Assembly (NCBI GenBank): GCA_021414365.1
Contig: JAIOOR010000003.1
Coordinates: 47,014-111,013, forward strand
Direction of reading: 5' to 3'
Length of the DNA stretch: 64,000 nt
Source of the DNA: Nitrosarchaeum sp.
Lineage (GTDB): Archaea; Thermoproteota; Nitrososphaeria; Nitrososphaerales; Nitrosopumilaceae
Shown: one piece after another, positions 53,757 through 61,583 of the stretch
Position numbering within the stretch: the first letter of the stretch is position 1
How the letters are laid out: every line of letters starts with the position of its first letter
Translations under genes and position numbers: made by a program
The notes under the pieces: model-generated
Told to the model about the DNA's origin: nothing
The model's input: the letters and a program-made list of their open reading frames with translations, nothing else
Database searches by the model: none

Positions 53757-53942
53757 AACGTATTTTTTTATTTTTCTTATTTAGGTGATGCTTAACATTG
53801 TTAATCTTTTGACAGGTGTCATTTTTAATAATTCTAAAAATTTAGATTTTTAAAAATTATTTCTTATTGTATGTCTTTAATAATGAATTTAGGGTAATGT
53901 TTCATTAGCGGTTAAAAATTATGTTTGTTACTCAGTTAATAG

Positions 53943-54104
53943 TCATGAATTTTTAGTCATATTTTCAGTATGACCATGATCGTTTTTTACTGCTTCTTGT
54001 ATTCTTTTAGTAAGTCCTGCTAGGTAAGCATCTTTACAAATTTGAGAACAAAACTTTTCATTATCATCTTCAAAAACGATGCCACAGTAACTACAAGTCT
54101 TCAT
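53943..54104 (-). CDS. Zinc-finger mini protein (53 aa)
   Basis: Not in the track. ATG 54104, TGA at 53943-53945. The motif CSYCGIVFEDDNEKFCSQIC (C-x2-C-x11-C-x3-C) resembles TRASH/MYM-type fingers that bind metals, followed by a helical basic tail. The 62887 mini ORF has the same pattern. Confidence 0.6.
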   Translation of the reverse strand: MKTCSYCGIVFEDDNEKFCSQICKDAYLAGLTKRIQEAVKNDHGHTENMTKNS

Positions 54105-54169
54105 TTATACCCAAATCCAATTTTCTGTACTTTTAAGCTTAACTTTCATTTGTTGAGGTGGATGATTAA

Positions 54170-54319
54170 TTATTTCAAATCTTTTCTTATTGTTTCATTG
54201 ATAACTTTGGAAAAACTCACTGATTTAGAATCAGCTTGAATCATTTTTGCTTGTATTAGTCTTAATTTTTTTATCAGATCATCATCTAACATGATTGTTA
54301 CTCTTTCTGCCTTTTCCAA
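54170..54319 (-). CDS. Ribbon-helix-helix DNA-binding protein (49 aa)
   Basis: Not in the track because it starts with TTG (54319); TAA at 54170-54172. The sequence ERVTIMLDDDLIKKLR followed by SVSFSKVINETIRKDLK is the CopG/Arc/MetJ ribbon-helix-helix pattern: a beta strand with alternating contacts, then two helices. No toxin gene is adjacent, so it is more likely a small transcription regulator than an antitoxin. The plus-strand ORF 54042-54239 is its shadow. Confidence 0.6.
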   Translation of the reverse strand: MEKAERVTIMLDDDLIKKLRLIQAKMIQADSKSVSFSKVINETIRKDLK

Positions 54320-54414
54320 GATATGTAAAAATAATTTTTCATATATTAAAACATGATCTAACTACTACCAAAAATGGAAACAAGTCAAATCAGATAAACC
54401 AATTACTATTAGGA

Positions 54415-54778
54415 TTATATCTTAAATCCTAAATCTCTTAGTTCATCACGAATGTTTTGTTTCATTTGATCAAGTTCTGTTTTTGGAATATCAAAACTGA
54501 TCATTTTTCTTATCTGGTTTAGCATTACTCTACCATCTTGATCATCTGATAATTTCTGACCCGATTCTTCAAATGTATAATATGCCTTCATGATTTCCAA
54601 TCTTTGATTTCTGTCATCTTTTTCTGGATTTTTCATCCACTGATCAATCATGATACGTAAATCCTGTTGTGTTACCGGCGGAATCGGTTCTTTTGCATTA
54701 GAAATTCCAAATGCTATGGCAATAATCAACACTGCAATTACCCCCTACAGGTATCAGGTACATTTTTCTAGTTTTCAT
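54415..54778 (-). pseudogene. Frameshifted small membrane-anchored protein gene
   Basis: The reading frame of the track ORF (start 54732) has no proper N-terminus. A clear start, ATG 54778 (MKTRKMYLIPVG), overlaps the upstream stop by ATGA but is one base out of frame. Removing one G from the five-G run at 54741-54745 (CCCCC on the plus strand) would join MKTRKMYLIPVGV to IAVLIIAIAFGISNA, a normal anchor helix. The downstream part (about 80 aa) is a soluble helical domain. This may be a sequencing error, a real frameshift or a phase-variable tract. Confidence 0.5.
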
Positions 54779-55128
54779 TTCTCTAAGTTTTCTCTGATCT
54801 TTTCCTGTATTTTGTTTTTTATTGATTCATTTACAGACAGTACTATTCTCTTGTAGAATCCGTTTTTGAGCTCAATTATCAGAAACGACTTGTTTCTTGT
54901 GGTATACCAAAACTCTCTTCCCCTGTTTGTAAGGTATGTTCCTGCCTTGATAATTCCGGGAAAAAATGTTCCAGGCATTCGAATCTCCCTTAGGGACTGG
55001 ACTGGCCTCTCATAACTAATCTCAGAAATGGTATCTAGTGGAATTGTAAATGACCAGTGAACTCCCAAAATTTTCTCCAAAGTACTAAATTTTATGTACA
55101 TGTTATTATCATCTGAAAAAATCTGCAT
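54775..55128 (-). CDS. PH-like domain protein (117 aa)
   Basis: A soluble beta-rich domain followed by a C-terminal amphipathic helix (VNESIKNKIQEKIRENLEK), the shape of bacterial/archaeal PH-like domains. Strand-like segments are WSFTIPLDTISEISY and SFLIIELKNGFYKRIVL. The function is unknown. Its TGA overlaps the ATG of the frameshifted gene, so the two form an operon. Confidence 0.55.
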   Translation of the reverse strand: MQIFSDDNNMYIKFSTLEKILGVHWSFTIPLDTISEISYERPVQSLREIRMPGTFFPGIIKAGTYLTNRGREFWYTTRNKSFLIIELKNGFYKRIVLSVNESIKNKIQEKIRENLEK

Positions 55129-55313
55129 CTATGCCTAAAGGGAATAATTACAATAAAAGAAATTCTATTGAATTGTAGTATTTAGAAAAACTTTCTAATA
55201 GTGTATGTATTGTATATTCACTCTGATCTGAAATTGAAGCTATAGATACCAAACAAGATCTAAAATAGAAATTACAATAATTTTTCTAATTGCTTTATTA
55301 AGGATTTAGAGTC

Positions 55314-55436
55314 TCAAGAAAACCACTTGTAAATTAAAATCAAGGCAATTACTCCCAGAATTACAGGCAAGAAAAACCACGGAATATTCCTTGGTTTTGA
55401 GTTAGAAAATATAGAACCATCATCGGTTGGTTTCAT
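55314..55436 (-). CDS. Single-helix membrane microprotein (40 aa)
   Basis: Not in the track. ATG 55436, TGA at 55314-55316. A polar N-terminal third (MKPTDDGSIFSNSKPRN) precedes a membrane helix (IPWFFLPVILGVIALILIYKWF). It fits the pattern of the other microproteins here. The function is unknown. Confidence 0.5.
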   Translation of the reverse strand: MKPTDDGSIFSNSKPRNIPWFFLPVILGVIALILIYKWFS

Positions 55437-55569
55437 GAATCATAATGGTTTTCTAAAAACTTAAGGATTTAGGAAAATCAAATGTTCATCTGAATCACTA
55501 CAAATGTAACTCAATTAGGATTTGATTCTACGTACTCTACGATAGACATTATTTTACCCATGTTCTGCC

Positions 55570-55830
55570 GTGGCCATAACTTTTGTGTTTGCCGTGTTTT
55601 TGAGTATTATCCATACTCATAAACAAGAGATTTTCATTATCAAGTGGAATTGTAACTCGCTTGATTTTTTCATAAGATGCTATGGTATACAGACCATGTC
55701 CAACTTTATCCATAATGTCAAGTCATTCCTAAATTTAAAATCTGAAATGCAAAAATTAGATCGTTTCAAGAATTTAAACAGAATGAATAATCTAGACATA
55801 CAACACTCCATTAATCCATCAATGCAATAA
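55570..55830 (+). CDS. Doubtful ORF (86 aa)
   Basis: It starts with GTG 55570 and has no ribosome-binding site. The last 44 residues from an internal ATG (55696) are helical and basic and could be a small protein by themselves. There is no family, neighbour or overlap support. I list it only because nothing better fills the stretch. Confidence 0.22.
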   Translation: MAITFVFAVFLSIIHTHKQEIFIIKWNCNSLDFFIRCYGIQTMSNFIHNVKSFLNLKSEMQKLDRFKNLNRMNNLDIQHSINPSMQ

Positions 55831-55856
55831 TCATGTATCATCGATAACTCAAGAAT

Positions 55857-55877
55857 ACGTCGTAACTCTTACGACGT
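55857..55877. promoter_or_regulatory. Perfect 21-bp inverted repeat (ACGTCGTAA-CTC-TTACGACGT)
   Basis: Nine-bp perfect arms around a 3-bp spacer. A TATA-like tctatatacg follows about 12 bp downstream, as if the repeat were an operator in front of a plus-strand promoter, but no ORF of note lies within the next 180 bp. A stem-loop in an RNA is the alternative. Confidence 0.45.
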
Positions 55878-56045
55878 CTCCCTTTGGGGTCTATATACGT
55901 GATGTAGAACAGGGATAATTTCTTTTCCAAAACTGGGATATTACATACAAAGTTAATCACTTTCAACAGTTTTCAAAATTATGACAAAACTAGTCAAAGC
56001 TAGATTGACTTAACTTTGGAATTAATTTAAAATTTAATTTTCATG

Positions 56046-56078
56046 TCTAATTAATCACTGAAATATCTAATTAATCAC
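56046..56078. repeat. 13-bp direct repeat TCTAATTAATCAC, two copies
   Basis: Copies at 56046-56058 and 56066-56078, 20 bp apart (two helical turns). They lie just beyond the 3' end of the receiver gene. AT-rich sequence makes coincidence possible. Confidence 0.4.
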
Positions 56079-56082
56079 AATT

Positions 56083-56457
56083 TTATTTCCATGAGTTAAT
56101 CTTGTATTTTTCCATTAACACTTGTTTTATCTCACTTTGCTTAAATGGCTTACATATTACTGCAGTTATGTCAAGTTCTCTTAGCCTATTTTGAGTTTCA
56201 GCTGAAATATCTGCAGTAACTGCAACAATTTTTGCATGCGGATCGAATTCTTTGATTTTTTTGATACCATAAAACCCGTCGGCGTTTGGCATCATGATGT
56301 CTGTAAATACTATTTCAGGACGATATTTCATGTATAATGATATGGCATCGTTTCCATCATATCCTTGTGCAAGTACGTCTAATCCCATAAGTTCTAGAAG
56401 ATCAGAGAATACTTTTGTGGTATTCAAATCATCATCAATGACAATACACGTGATCAT
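56083..56457 (-). CDS. Stand-alone response-regulator receiver protein
   Basis: 124 aa. Acidic residues in CIVIDDDLNT, phospho-acceptor Asp in IVFTDIMMP (about residue 53), Thr in VAVTADI and Lys in ICKPF. There is no output domain. It is divergent from the PorA-like kinase gene at 56563 by about 105 bp, its likely partner. Confidence 0.92.
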   Translation of the reverse strand: MITCIVIDDDLNTTKVFSDLLELMGLDVLAQGYDGNDAISLYMKYRPEIVFTDIMMPNADGFYGIKKIKEFDPHAKIVAVTADISAETQNRLRELDITAVICKPFKQSEIKQVLMEKYKINSWK

Positions 56458-56562
56458 AACTCTAGCAAATTATGTTATTATTTAAACAAAGATCTGGTTT
56501 GAATAAATACTGATTAAATTTTTATTTATTGACCAAAAGATTATGAGTTTAATAAGTAACAT

Positions 56563-58098
56563 TTGTTGGAAATCATGATGCTCTCTAATGAAAAAATAAA
56601 ATTAATTGTAGGTTTTTTAATTATTTTATCAACTATTGTATTGTATGAGTTATCCGTTAGCGAAATAAAAAAAATGCCCTTAGATTATCAGTTGATTTCT
56701 GAACATGAAGGGCAGGATCGTATACTGGATCATATCGATGGCAATCTATCTGAACCGTTTTTGATAAGAGAGACTCTGAGGCAAAATGTTATTGGTGTTA
56801 ATGGTGATGCTTTAGAAATTAAAGCAACTGTTGTGGGAATTGATCCTTCAACAAACAATGTGGTCTTTAACAGCGAGCAGACATTTTCAGTAGATCGAAT
56901 CTCGAGGAAGCACTCGCAATCAAATGATTACTTTGCATTTCCACCAAATGTACAAAAACAAAATTATGAATTTGTACATCCTATGATTTTTACAAAGACA
57001 ACTTTTGTCTTTGATACAGTAAGTAAAGTAGGAGATCTTGATGTATATGATTTTTCTTGTAAATATAGTGGCACCGATGTCTCTATGTCTTTTCCACAAT
57101 TTCCAACAAAAAAGATACTTTCTGATGGAAAATGTAAGGTATCTGTAGAGCCAATCACTGGCATAGTTGTATATTTTTCAAAACAGTGGGATGACTATTT
57201 TGTTGACGACGAAAAAAGAGGGGCTCAAGTTGAGTTGGGAGGCAAACAAACCACAGAATATTCTAAATCAATATTAGTCAGTAATGCAAAATCTACAAAA
57301 TCTCTCTATTCCTTCTTTGATGTTATTCTTCCAATTTTGATTACACTGATTGGTGTGATAATATTATTGGTGATGATTCTCTTTGAAAAAACAAGAAATC
57401 AAACTAAAATGATCATCCAAGCACAAAGTGATTTGATAAAAAAAGAAAAACTTTCCATTGTTGGAGAATTGACAGCAAGGATATCACATGATTTACGAAA
57501 TCCTTTGAGTGTTATCAAATTGACAGTGGATAACATGGAATCAAGAATAAGTAAAAAATTAGATCCAAAACTAGAAGAGTACATTCCGGTGATAAACGAT
57601 TCATTATCCAGAATAAATTACCAAATAAATCAGGTATTGGGTTTTGTCAAGCCGACTAATATTGACATGAAACTTGTCTCAATTTTAAAAATTCTTGAGG
57701 AATCAATTAAAAATACAAATATTCCAAATAATGTCTCCCTTACTTTTCCTAAGAATGATTTTTCATTGATTGCAAACAAAGTCCAATTAGAGGCAGCGTT
57801 TAGCAATCTATTATCAAACTCTGTGGATGCAATAGGTGAAAACAACGGAAACATTACAATCCGAGCAAGAAATGAAAAAGACCAAATAATTTTAGAATTT
57901 GAGGATTCCGGAATAGGAATACCAAAGGAAAACCTTGAAAAGATCTTTGAGCCTCTATTTACAACAAAACAGAGAGGAACTGGGTTAGGACTTGCAAGTG
58001 TGAAATCAATTATTGACACACATGGCGGGACTATATCTGTAAAATCACCGCCTACTGTTTTTACAATAACTCTACCGCAAAATCATGTCTTAAATTAG
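56563..58098 (+). CDS. Sensor histidine kinase with PorA/DUF3068-like extracytoplasmic domain
   Basis: 511 aa. An N-terminal helix (about 10-28) and a second one (about 248-270) frame an extracytoplasmic domain of about 210 residues. Its features resemble DUF3068 (PorA family): FSVDRISRKHSQSNDYFAFPP, FPPNVQKQNYEFVHPMIF, VYDFSCKYSGTDV and CKVSVEPITGIVVYF. HisKA follows (ARISHDLRNPLSVI, His near 310), then HATPase with N box (NLLSNSVDAIG), DSGIGIP and GTGLGLASVKSI. The start may be ATG 56575 or 56578. Its kinase core is similar to those at 41495 and 50049. Confidence 0.88.
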   Translation: MLEIMMLSNEKIKLIVGFLIILSTIVLYELSVSEIKKMPLDYQLISEHEGQDRILDHIDGNLSEPFLIRETLRQNVIGVNGDALEIKATVVGIDPSTNNVVFNSEQTFSVDRISRKHSQSNDYFAFPPNVQKQNYEFVHPMIFTKTTFVFDTVSKVGDLDVYDFSCKYSGTDVSMSFPQFPTKKILSDGKCKVSVEPITGIVVYFSKQWDDYFVDDEKRGAQVELGGKQTTEYSKSILVSNAKSTKSLYSFFDVILPILITLIGVIILLVMILFEKTRNQTKMIIQAQSDLIKKEKLSIVGELTARISHDLRNPLSVIKLTVDNMESRISKKLDPKLEEYIPVINDSLSRINYQINQVLGFVKPTNIDMKLVSILKILEESIKNTNIPNNVSLTFPKNDFSLIANKVQLEAAFSNLLSNSVDAIGENNGNITIRARNEKDQIILEFEDSGIGIPKENLEKIFEPLFTTKQRGTGLGLASVKSIIDTHGGTISVKSPPTVFTITLPQNHVLN

Positions 58099-58140
58099 AA
58101 TAAATCGATTCTTTTGGAAACTCTAAACTTTATTTCACAA

Positions 58141-58350
58141 CTAAGACAAGAATCCAAAGATCTTTTTTAACCCAAGTCTAGCAGAAATAATCAACAATAC
58201 AACTCCAATTATCATTAGCAAGATCATAACAAGTGCATTATTTGTAGGATCTTTTATCCTATCTGAGAATGTTATTAAAGTGGAAGATATTACCAGTGTT
58301 ACTCCAACTACAAACATTGTCAAAAGTACTTTGTTAGAGTCAGACATCAC
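58141..58350 (-). CDS. Small two-helix membrane protein (69 aa)
   Basis: Two hydrophobic helices (about 9-27 and 38-58) joined by a charged loop, with a basic C-terminus (LGLKKIFGFL). The function is not recognised. It is convergent with the kinase gene. Confidence 0.55.
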   Translation of the reverse strand: MMSDSNKVLLTMFVVGVTLVISSTLITFSDRIKDPTNNALVMILLMIIGVVLLIISARLGLKKIFGFLS

Positions 58351-58376
58351 AATTTTGTCAGAAAATACATTAAAAA

Positions 58377-58535
58377 TTAATGGTTAATCAAATAGGGCAT
58401 TTTGTCTTTAGTATCTAGAGTTGGATTTGCACACTGCCCACATTTTGGACGAATTATTTCCGCATCAAAATCTACCTCACCTATTGGCTTGTCACAAACC
58501 ACACATCTGATTGTTCTAGTATCATAAATATTCAA
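58377..58535 (-). CDS. Zinc-ribbon mini protein (52 aa)
   Basis: Not in the track (TTG start at 58535). A strong Shine-Dalgarno sequence, GGAGG, lies 8 bp upstream, inside the end of the previous gene. Two Cys pairs, CVVCDK and KCGQC, form a short zinc ribbon. It is the last of three such ORFs in a row. Confidence 0.6.
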   Translation of the reverse strand: MNIYDTRTIRCVVCDKPIGEVDFDAEIIRPKCGQCANPTLDTKDKMPYLINH

Positions 58536-58538
58536 ATT

Positions 58539-58697
58539 CTATCCTCCAGTAACTGCATCAAATAGTACACATTCACAACCATCTCTTTTTCCACAGTATG
58601 GACACTTGCAATGACAGTGTGCTAGTGAGACATGGCATTTATTACAATCAGTATAAGGATCAGTTCTCTTTTCTAAAATTATATTTGATGGATTCAT
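58539..58697 (-). CDS. Cys-rich mini protein (52 aa)
   Basis: The start is set at ATG 58697, which overlaps the stop of the preceding ORF (ATGA) and has GGAG just upstream; the track start 58736 would overlap that ORF by 43 bp. The 52 aa hold seven to eight Cys in CNKCHVSLAHCHCKCPYCGKRDGCEC, so two metal sites are likely. Confidence 0.6.
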   Translation of the reverse strand: MNPSNIILEKRTDPYTDCNKCHVSLAHCHCKCPYCGKRDGCECVLFDAVTGG

Positions 58698-58816
58698 ATC
58701 TCCAAAGATTCTACCCAACCACCGCATGAAAGACAAATTAGTATCCCATCTTCATTTTCATATCTTTCTAAGCCTGGAGGACACTCACATTTTAGAATCT
58801 CTTGCATGTATTTCAT
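58694..58816 (-). CDS. Zinc-ribbon mini protein (40 aa)
   Basis: Not in the track. ATG 58816, TGA at 58694-58696 overlapping the next ATG. Cys pairs are CEC near residue 9 and CLSC near 29, followed by a Gly-Trp turn (GGWVESLEI). It is the first gene of the three-ORF zinc-ribbon unit. Confidence 0.55.
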   Translation of the reverse strand: MKYMQEILKCECPPGLERYENEDGILICLSCGGWVESLEI

Positions 58817-58943
58817 ATACAATACTGATATTATAGTTCTAATTTAGAAATCTAAAAAAACATCCATTATTTTCAATAATTACTTGATATTTGTTCATGT
58901 TTTGTATAATCGATAATAAATTTCATCATTACCATATTATGTC

Positions 58944-59282
58944 ATGAAAGAATTGGCTAGCATTTACCAACAAATCTATGTTACATGTTTGGATAGAGAA
59001 TTTGAGACTGTCCTGATTAATCTTTTAGAATACAACAGCTCCAAATATGTCGAAATCCCAATACGCAGATTTTTACACAAGTATATCACAACACGTGAAG
59101 AATTTTGGTGTCAATTTAGGAAATGCAGCTCATTTGATGATGCGTTTAATCTGTACTACCAGTATGAAAAAAACAAATGCGAATTAATTGATTCGCTTTG
59201 GGATGATTTGAGTTTTGCACTTGATAATGGTCCATTAAGATGTGACTTGGGAATAATTATGAAAGATAGTATGACATTCTAA
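58944..59282 (+). CDS. Hypothetical helical protein (112 aa)
   Basis: A soluble, all-helical protein, acidic at its end, with four Cys spread along it. I do not recognise it. The promoter region upstream has an AT-rich TATA-like stretch (gtataatcgataataaattt). It has no operon partner. Confidence 0.5.
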   Translation: MKELASIYQQIYVTCLDREFETVLINLLEYNSSKYVEIPIRRFLHKYITTREEFWCQFRKCSSFDDAFNLYYQYEKNKCELIDSLWDDLSFALDNGPLRCDLGIIMKDSMTF

Positions 59283-59310
59283 CCAAACTAGAATCAAAAC
59301 TGTGATTAAT

Positions 59311-59415
59311 CTATCTATTCTGATACCTTTTTCCACATGGTGCAAAAAACACTATTGCAAGTGTTATTGCTCCGCCTACCACTGCACCATACGCTGTCAT
59401 ACTAGCTACTACCAT
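59311..59415 (-). CDS. Single-helix membrane microprotein (34 aa)
   Basis: Not in the track. ATG 59415, TAG at 59311-59313. The first 26 residues are an Ala/Val/Gly-rich helix (MTAYGAVVGGAITLAIVFFA) and the tail is basic (CGKRYQNR). It is convergent with the 58944 gene. Confidence 0.45.
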   Translation of the reverse strand: MVVASMTAYGAVVGGAITLAIVFFAPCGKRYQNR

Positions 59416-59740
59416 GATTCTATTAGTATAAAAATATCAATAAACATGATGGTTACAAAAAACATGTTTGATTTTATTTTTTTAAATTAAACAGATGAAA
59501 TATTCTTAAAATTTTGTTTATTTGTTTTAATTTGTTTAATAATGTTAAAAATAGTAAATGAATGTAAATGATCCACTAGATGATATTTTTATTTCATAAT
59601 GTGATGTTGTTCTTTAGGTAGTAATCAATCTGTAAAAACATCAATGCATCTACAGTGATGTTCGAGTCAGAGTACGAGTTGTCACTGGATAACTAGTTGA
59701 TTTTGATTACTGCCTAATATTTTCAAGGCTTAGGGTACCT
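59416..59740. other. Intergenic region upstream of tfb with an inverted repeat
   Basis: 325 bp without an ORF. CAGTGA at 59653-59658 is repeated inverted as TCACTG at 59682-59687, about 55 bp before the tfb start. The interval holds two copies of a GTnCGAGT-like octamer, and AACTAGTT follows. The remaining sequence is AT-rich and featureless to me. Confidence 0.4.
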
Positions 59741-60643
59741 ATGGTTCAAAAAATGATTGAAGACAAAGGAGATTTTCTCTTATGTGCTCAGAGTATAGTA
59801 ATTACAGATTTTGAAACAGGCGAATTGATATGCTCAAAATGTGGAAAAGTATTACAGGAAAAAACTACAGATACAAGAAAAGAGTGGACCTCAACTGCAG
59901 ATCACAGTATGCCAACATCAATGACGATGCATGATATGGGACTATCTACTGTCATTGGAAGATCCAACCATGATTTTGGGGGAAAACCATTGGGATATAC
60001 AATGAATCAATCCATGAGGAGAATGAGATTATGGGACTCTAGAAGTCAAGCACACATCCCCTCTGATAAAAATCTAAAAACTGCATTATATGAAATGGTA
60101 AAACTCAAAGAAAAACTGGGCCTCTCTGATGCTGTAATTGGCAGGGCAGCATACCTTTACAGAAAAGCCTCAAAGGCACATCTGGTACGTGGCAGAACCA
60201 TCAAATCTGTAGTAGGAGCATGTATGTATATTGCTTGCAGAGACATGGAGACCACTCGTACAATTACTGACATTGCAAATCATCTGCAAGAAAAACGAAA
60301 AACAATAGCAAAATCTTACAGAATACTGTTTCAAAATCTAATGCTATCAGTTATTGTGGCAGATCCAATTAATGATATTGTAAAATTTGCAAATAATCTA
60401 CAACTTCCTGAAATCACTAAACGGGAAGCCATAAGAATTTTTAATATTCTAAAAGAAAAAGAACTTGTTGCAGGGAAAAATCCTCACGCGGTTGCTGCTG
60501 TACTATACATTGCAGGAATCAAAACTAATGTTCCCTTGTCTCAACACAACATTACTCAAGTTTCAGGAATAACTAGTGTTACCATTCGTAATAGACTACA
60601 TGATTATAAAAAACACAGAGTGTTATCTGAATTTGGATTATAA
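59741..60643 (+). CDS. tfb: Transcription initiation factor IIB paralogue (TFB)
   Basis: 300 aa. Two cyclin-like repeats (about 105-195 and 200-295) are seen in KLKEKLGLSDAVIGRAAYLYRKA and LPEITKREAIRIFNILKEKEL; the final recognition helix is near SGITSVTIRNRLHDYK. The N-terminal zinc ribbon is degenerate: only Cys15, Cys31 and Cys34 remain, and the stretch between the first and third Cys is about three residues shorter than usual. The B-reader/linker region (TRKEWTSTADHSMPTSMTMHDMGLSTVIG) is intact. Thaumarchaeota have many TFBs, so this one is probably a specialised factor. Confidence 0.92.
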   Translation: MVQKMIEDKGDFLLCAQSIVITDFETGELICSKCGKVLQEKTTDTRKEWTSTADHSMPTSMTMHDMGLSTVIGRSNHDFGGKPLGYTMNQSMRRMRLWDSRSQAHIPSDKNLKTALYEMVKLKEKLGLSDAVIGRAAYLYRKASKAHLVRGRTIKSVVGACMYIACRDMETTRTITDIANHLQEKRKTIAKSYRILFQNLMLSVIVADPINDIVKFANNLQLPEITKREAIRIFNILKEKELVAGKNPHAVAAVLYIAGIKTNVPLSQHNITQVSGITSVTIRNRLHDYKKHRVLSEFGL

Positions 60644-60711
60644 TTTATAATAAAAATATCGTTACTTGATTTCATAGAATTTTAGATTATATAAAAAACA
60701 ATCCAGACATA

Positions 60712-60825
60712 TTACTTTAAAAATAATGCCACTATCGCCATTGTAGATATTATTCCTATAAAAATCAAAGTATTCCTAATTCTATGGTGGTCTGCAATCA
60801 TTTCACTCATGAGTGATTTTGGCAT
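60712..60825 (-). CDS. Single-helix membrane microprotein (37 aa)
   Basis: Not in the track. ATG 60825, TAA at 60712-60714. A polar start (MPKSLMSEMIADHHRIRN) precedes a membrane helix (TLIFIGIISTMAIVALFL). It lies between tfb and the lrp-type gene and is convergent with tfb. Confidence 0.5.
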   Translation of the reverse strand: MPKSLMSEMIADHHRIRNTLIFIGIISTMAIVALFLK

Positions 60826-60905
60826 TTGTTGAATTTAAATCACATTTGAGATTGTCTTAAAATTCATTTAATAATCTGCTATAAAATAAAAATGTGTCTT
60901 TGATG

Positions 60906-61349
60906 TCATAATAGACGAAAATCTTCCTTTATGGTATTTAGTACAATATGTGTTTCCGTGTTTTCCACATTAGGTATTGTCGATAAACTTTTTACAAAAA
61001 TGCTTAGCTCAGCCCGACTTTTGAATTTACATATTACTGAAATATCATAATGACCTGTAATGTCATAAACACCACAGACATTTTCACTTTCTGCAATCTT
61101 GCCTTCTATTTCTAACATTTTTCCTTTGGCTGTCTTGATTTCAATTATTGCTGTAATGTCATAACCAAGTGTTTGGTGATCAAGTCTTGCCATGTATCCT
61201 GTAATTACTTTTTTTTGCTCTAGTTTTTTTATTCTAGTAAGTACTGTAGCTGTGGATAGTCCAAGTTTGTATCCTAGCTGTCTTGCAGATAGTCTTGCAT
61301 CAACTAGCAAATTTTTGATAATTTTTGTATCAATCTCATCAAATTCCAT
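60906..61349 (-). CDS. Lrp/AsnC-family transcriptional regulator
   Basis: 147 aa. The N-terminal HTH (DEIDTKIIKNLLVDARLSARQLGYKLGLSTATVLTRIKKLEQKKVI) is followed by the C-terminal RAM (ligand/oligomerisation) domain with the GHYDISVICKFKSRAELSIFV block. It probably responds to an amino acid or related small molecule. It is divergent from the 61455/61584 gene with about 100 bp of very AT-rich DNA between. Confidence 0.92.
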   Translation of the reverse strand: MEFDEIDTKIIKNLLVDARLSARQLGYKLGLSTATVLTRIKKLEQKKVITGYMARLDHQTLGYDITAIIEIKTAKGKMLEIEGKIAESENVCGVYDITGHYDISVICKFKSRAELSIFVKSLSTIPNVENTETHIVLNTIKEDFRLL

Positions 61350-61583
61350 GAATTATTATGTATAAATAAATATTTAAGATTTTATGATATATGTGAATAG
61401 ATATAAAGATATTATAAAATATTCTTTATATTTATCAAAGCATATGACAATACAATGACAATGCTGATTAATGCAGATCCGGTTCTTGGCAAGTTTCAAA
61501 AGCATATTGAAGACTAAGGGATTAGATCTAAAATTCCAGAACAAAAACTAGATTTTGAATCTGATTATGCGGAATCACATCTC

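Noticed and set aside
54170-54319. Ribbon-helix-helix protein as part of a toxin-antitoxin pair
   Set aside because: No adjacent toxin-like ORF (PIN, RelE or MazF type) is visible.
56046-56078. Direct repeats as a replication origin iteron
   Set aside because: There are only two copies, in AT-rich sequence, with no cdc6/orc gene or ORB-like motif nearby.
61515-61517. Readthrough or recoding at the internal stop
   Set aside because: The codon is TAA, which is not used for selenocysteine or pyrrolysine; a mutation or error is simpler.
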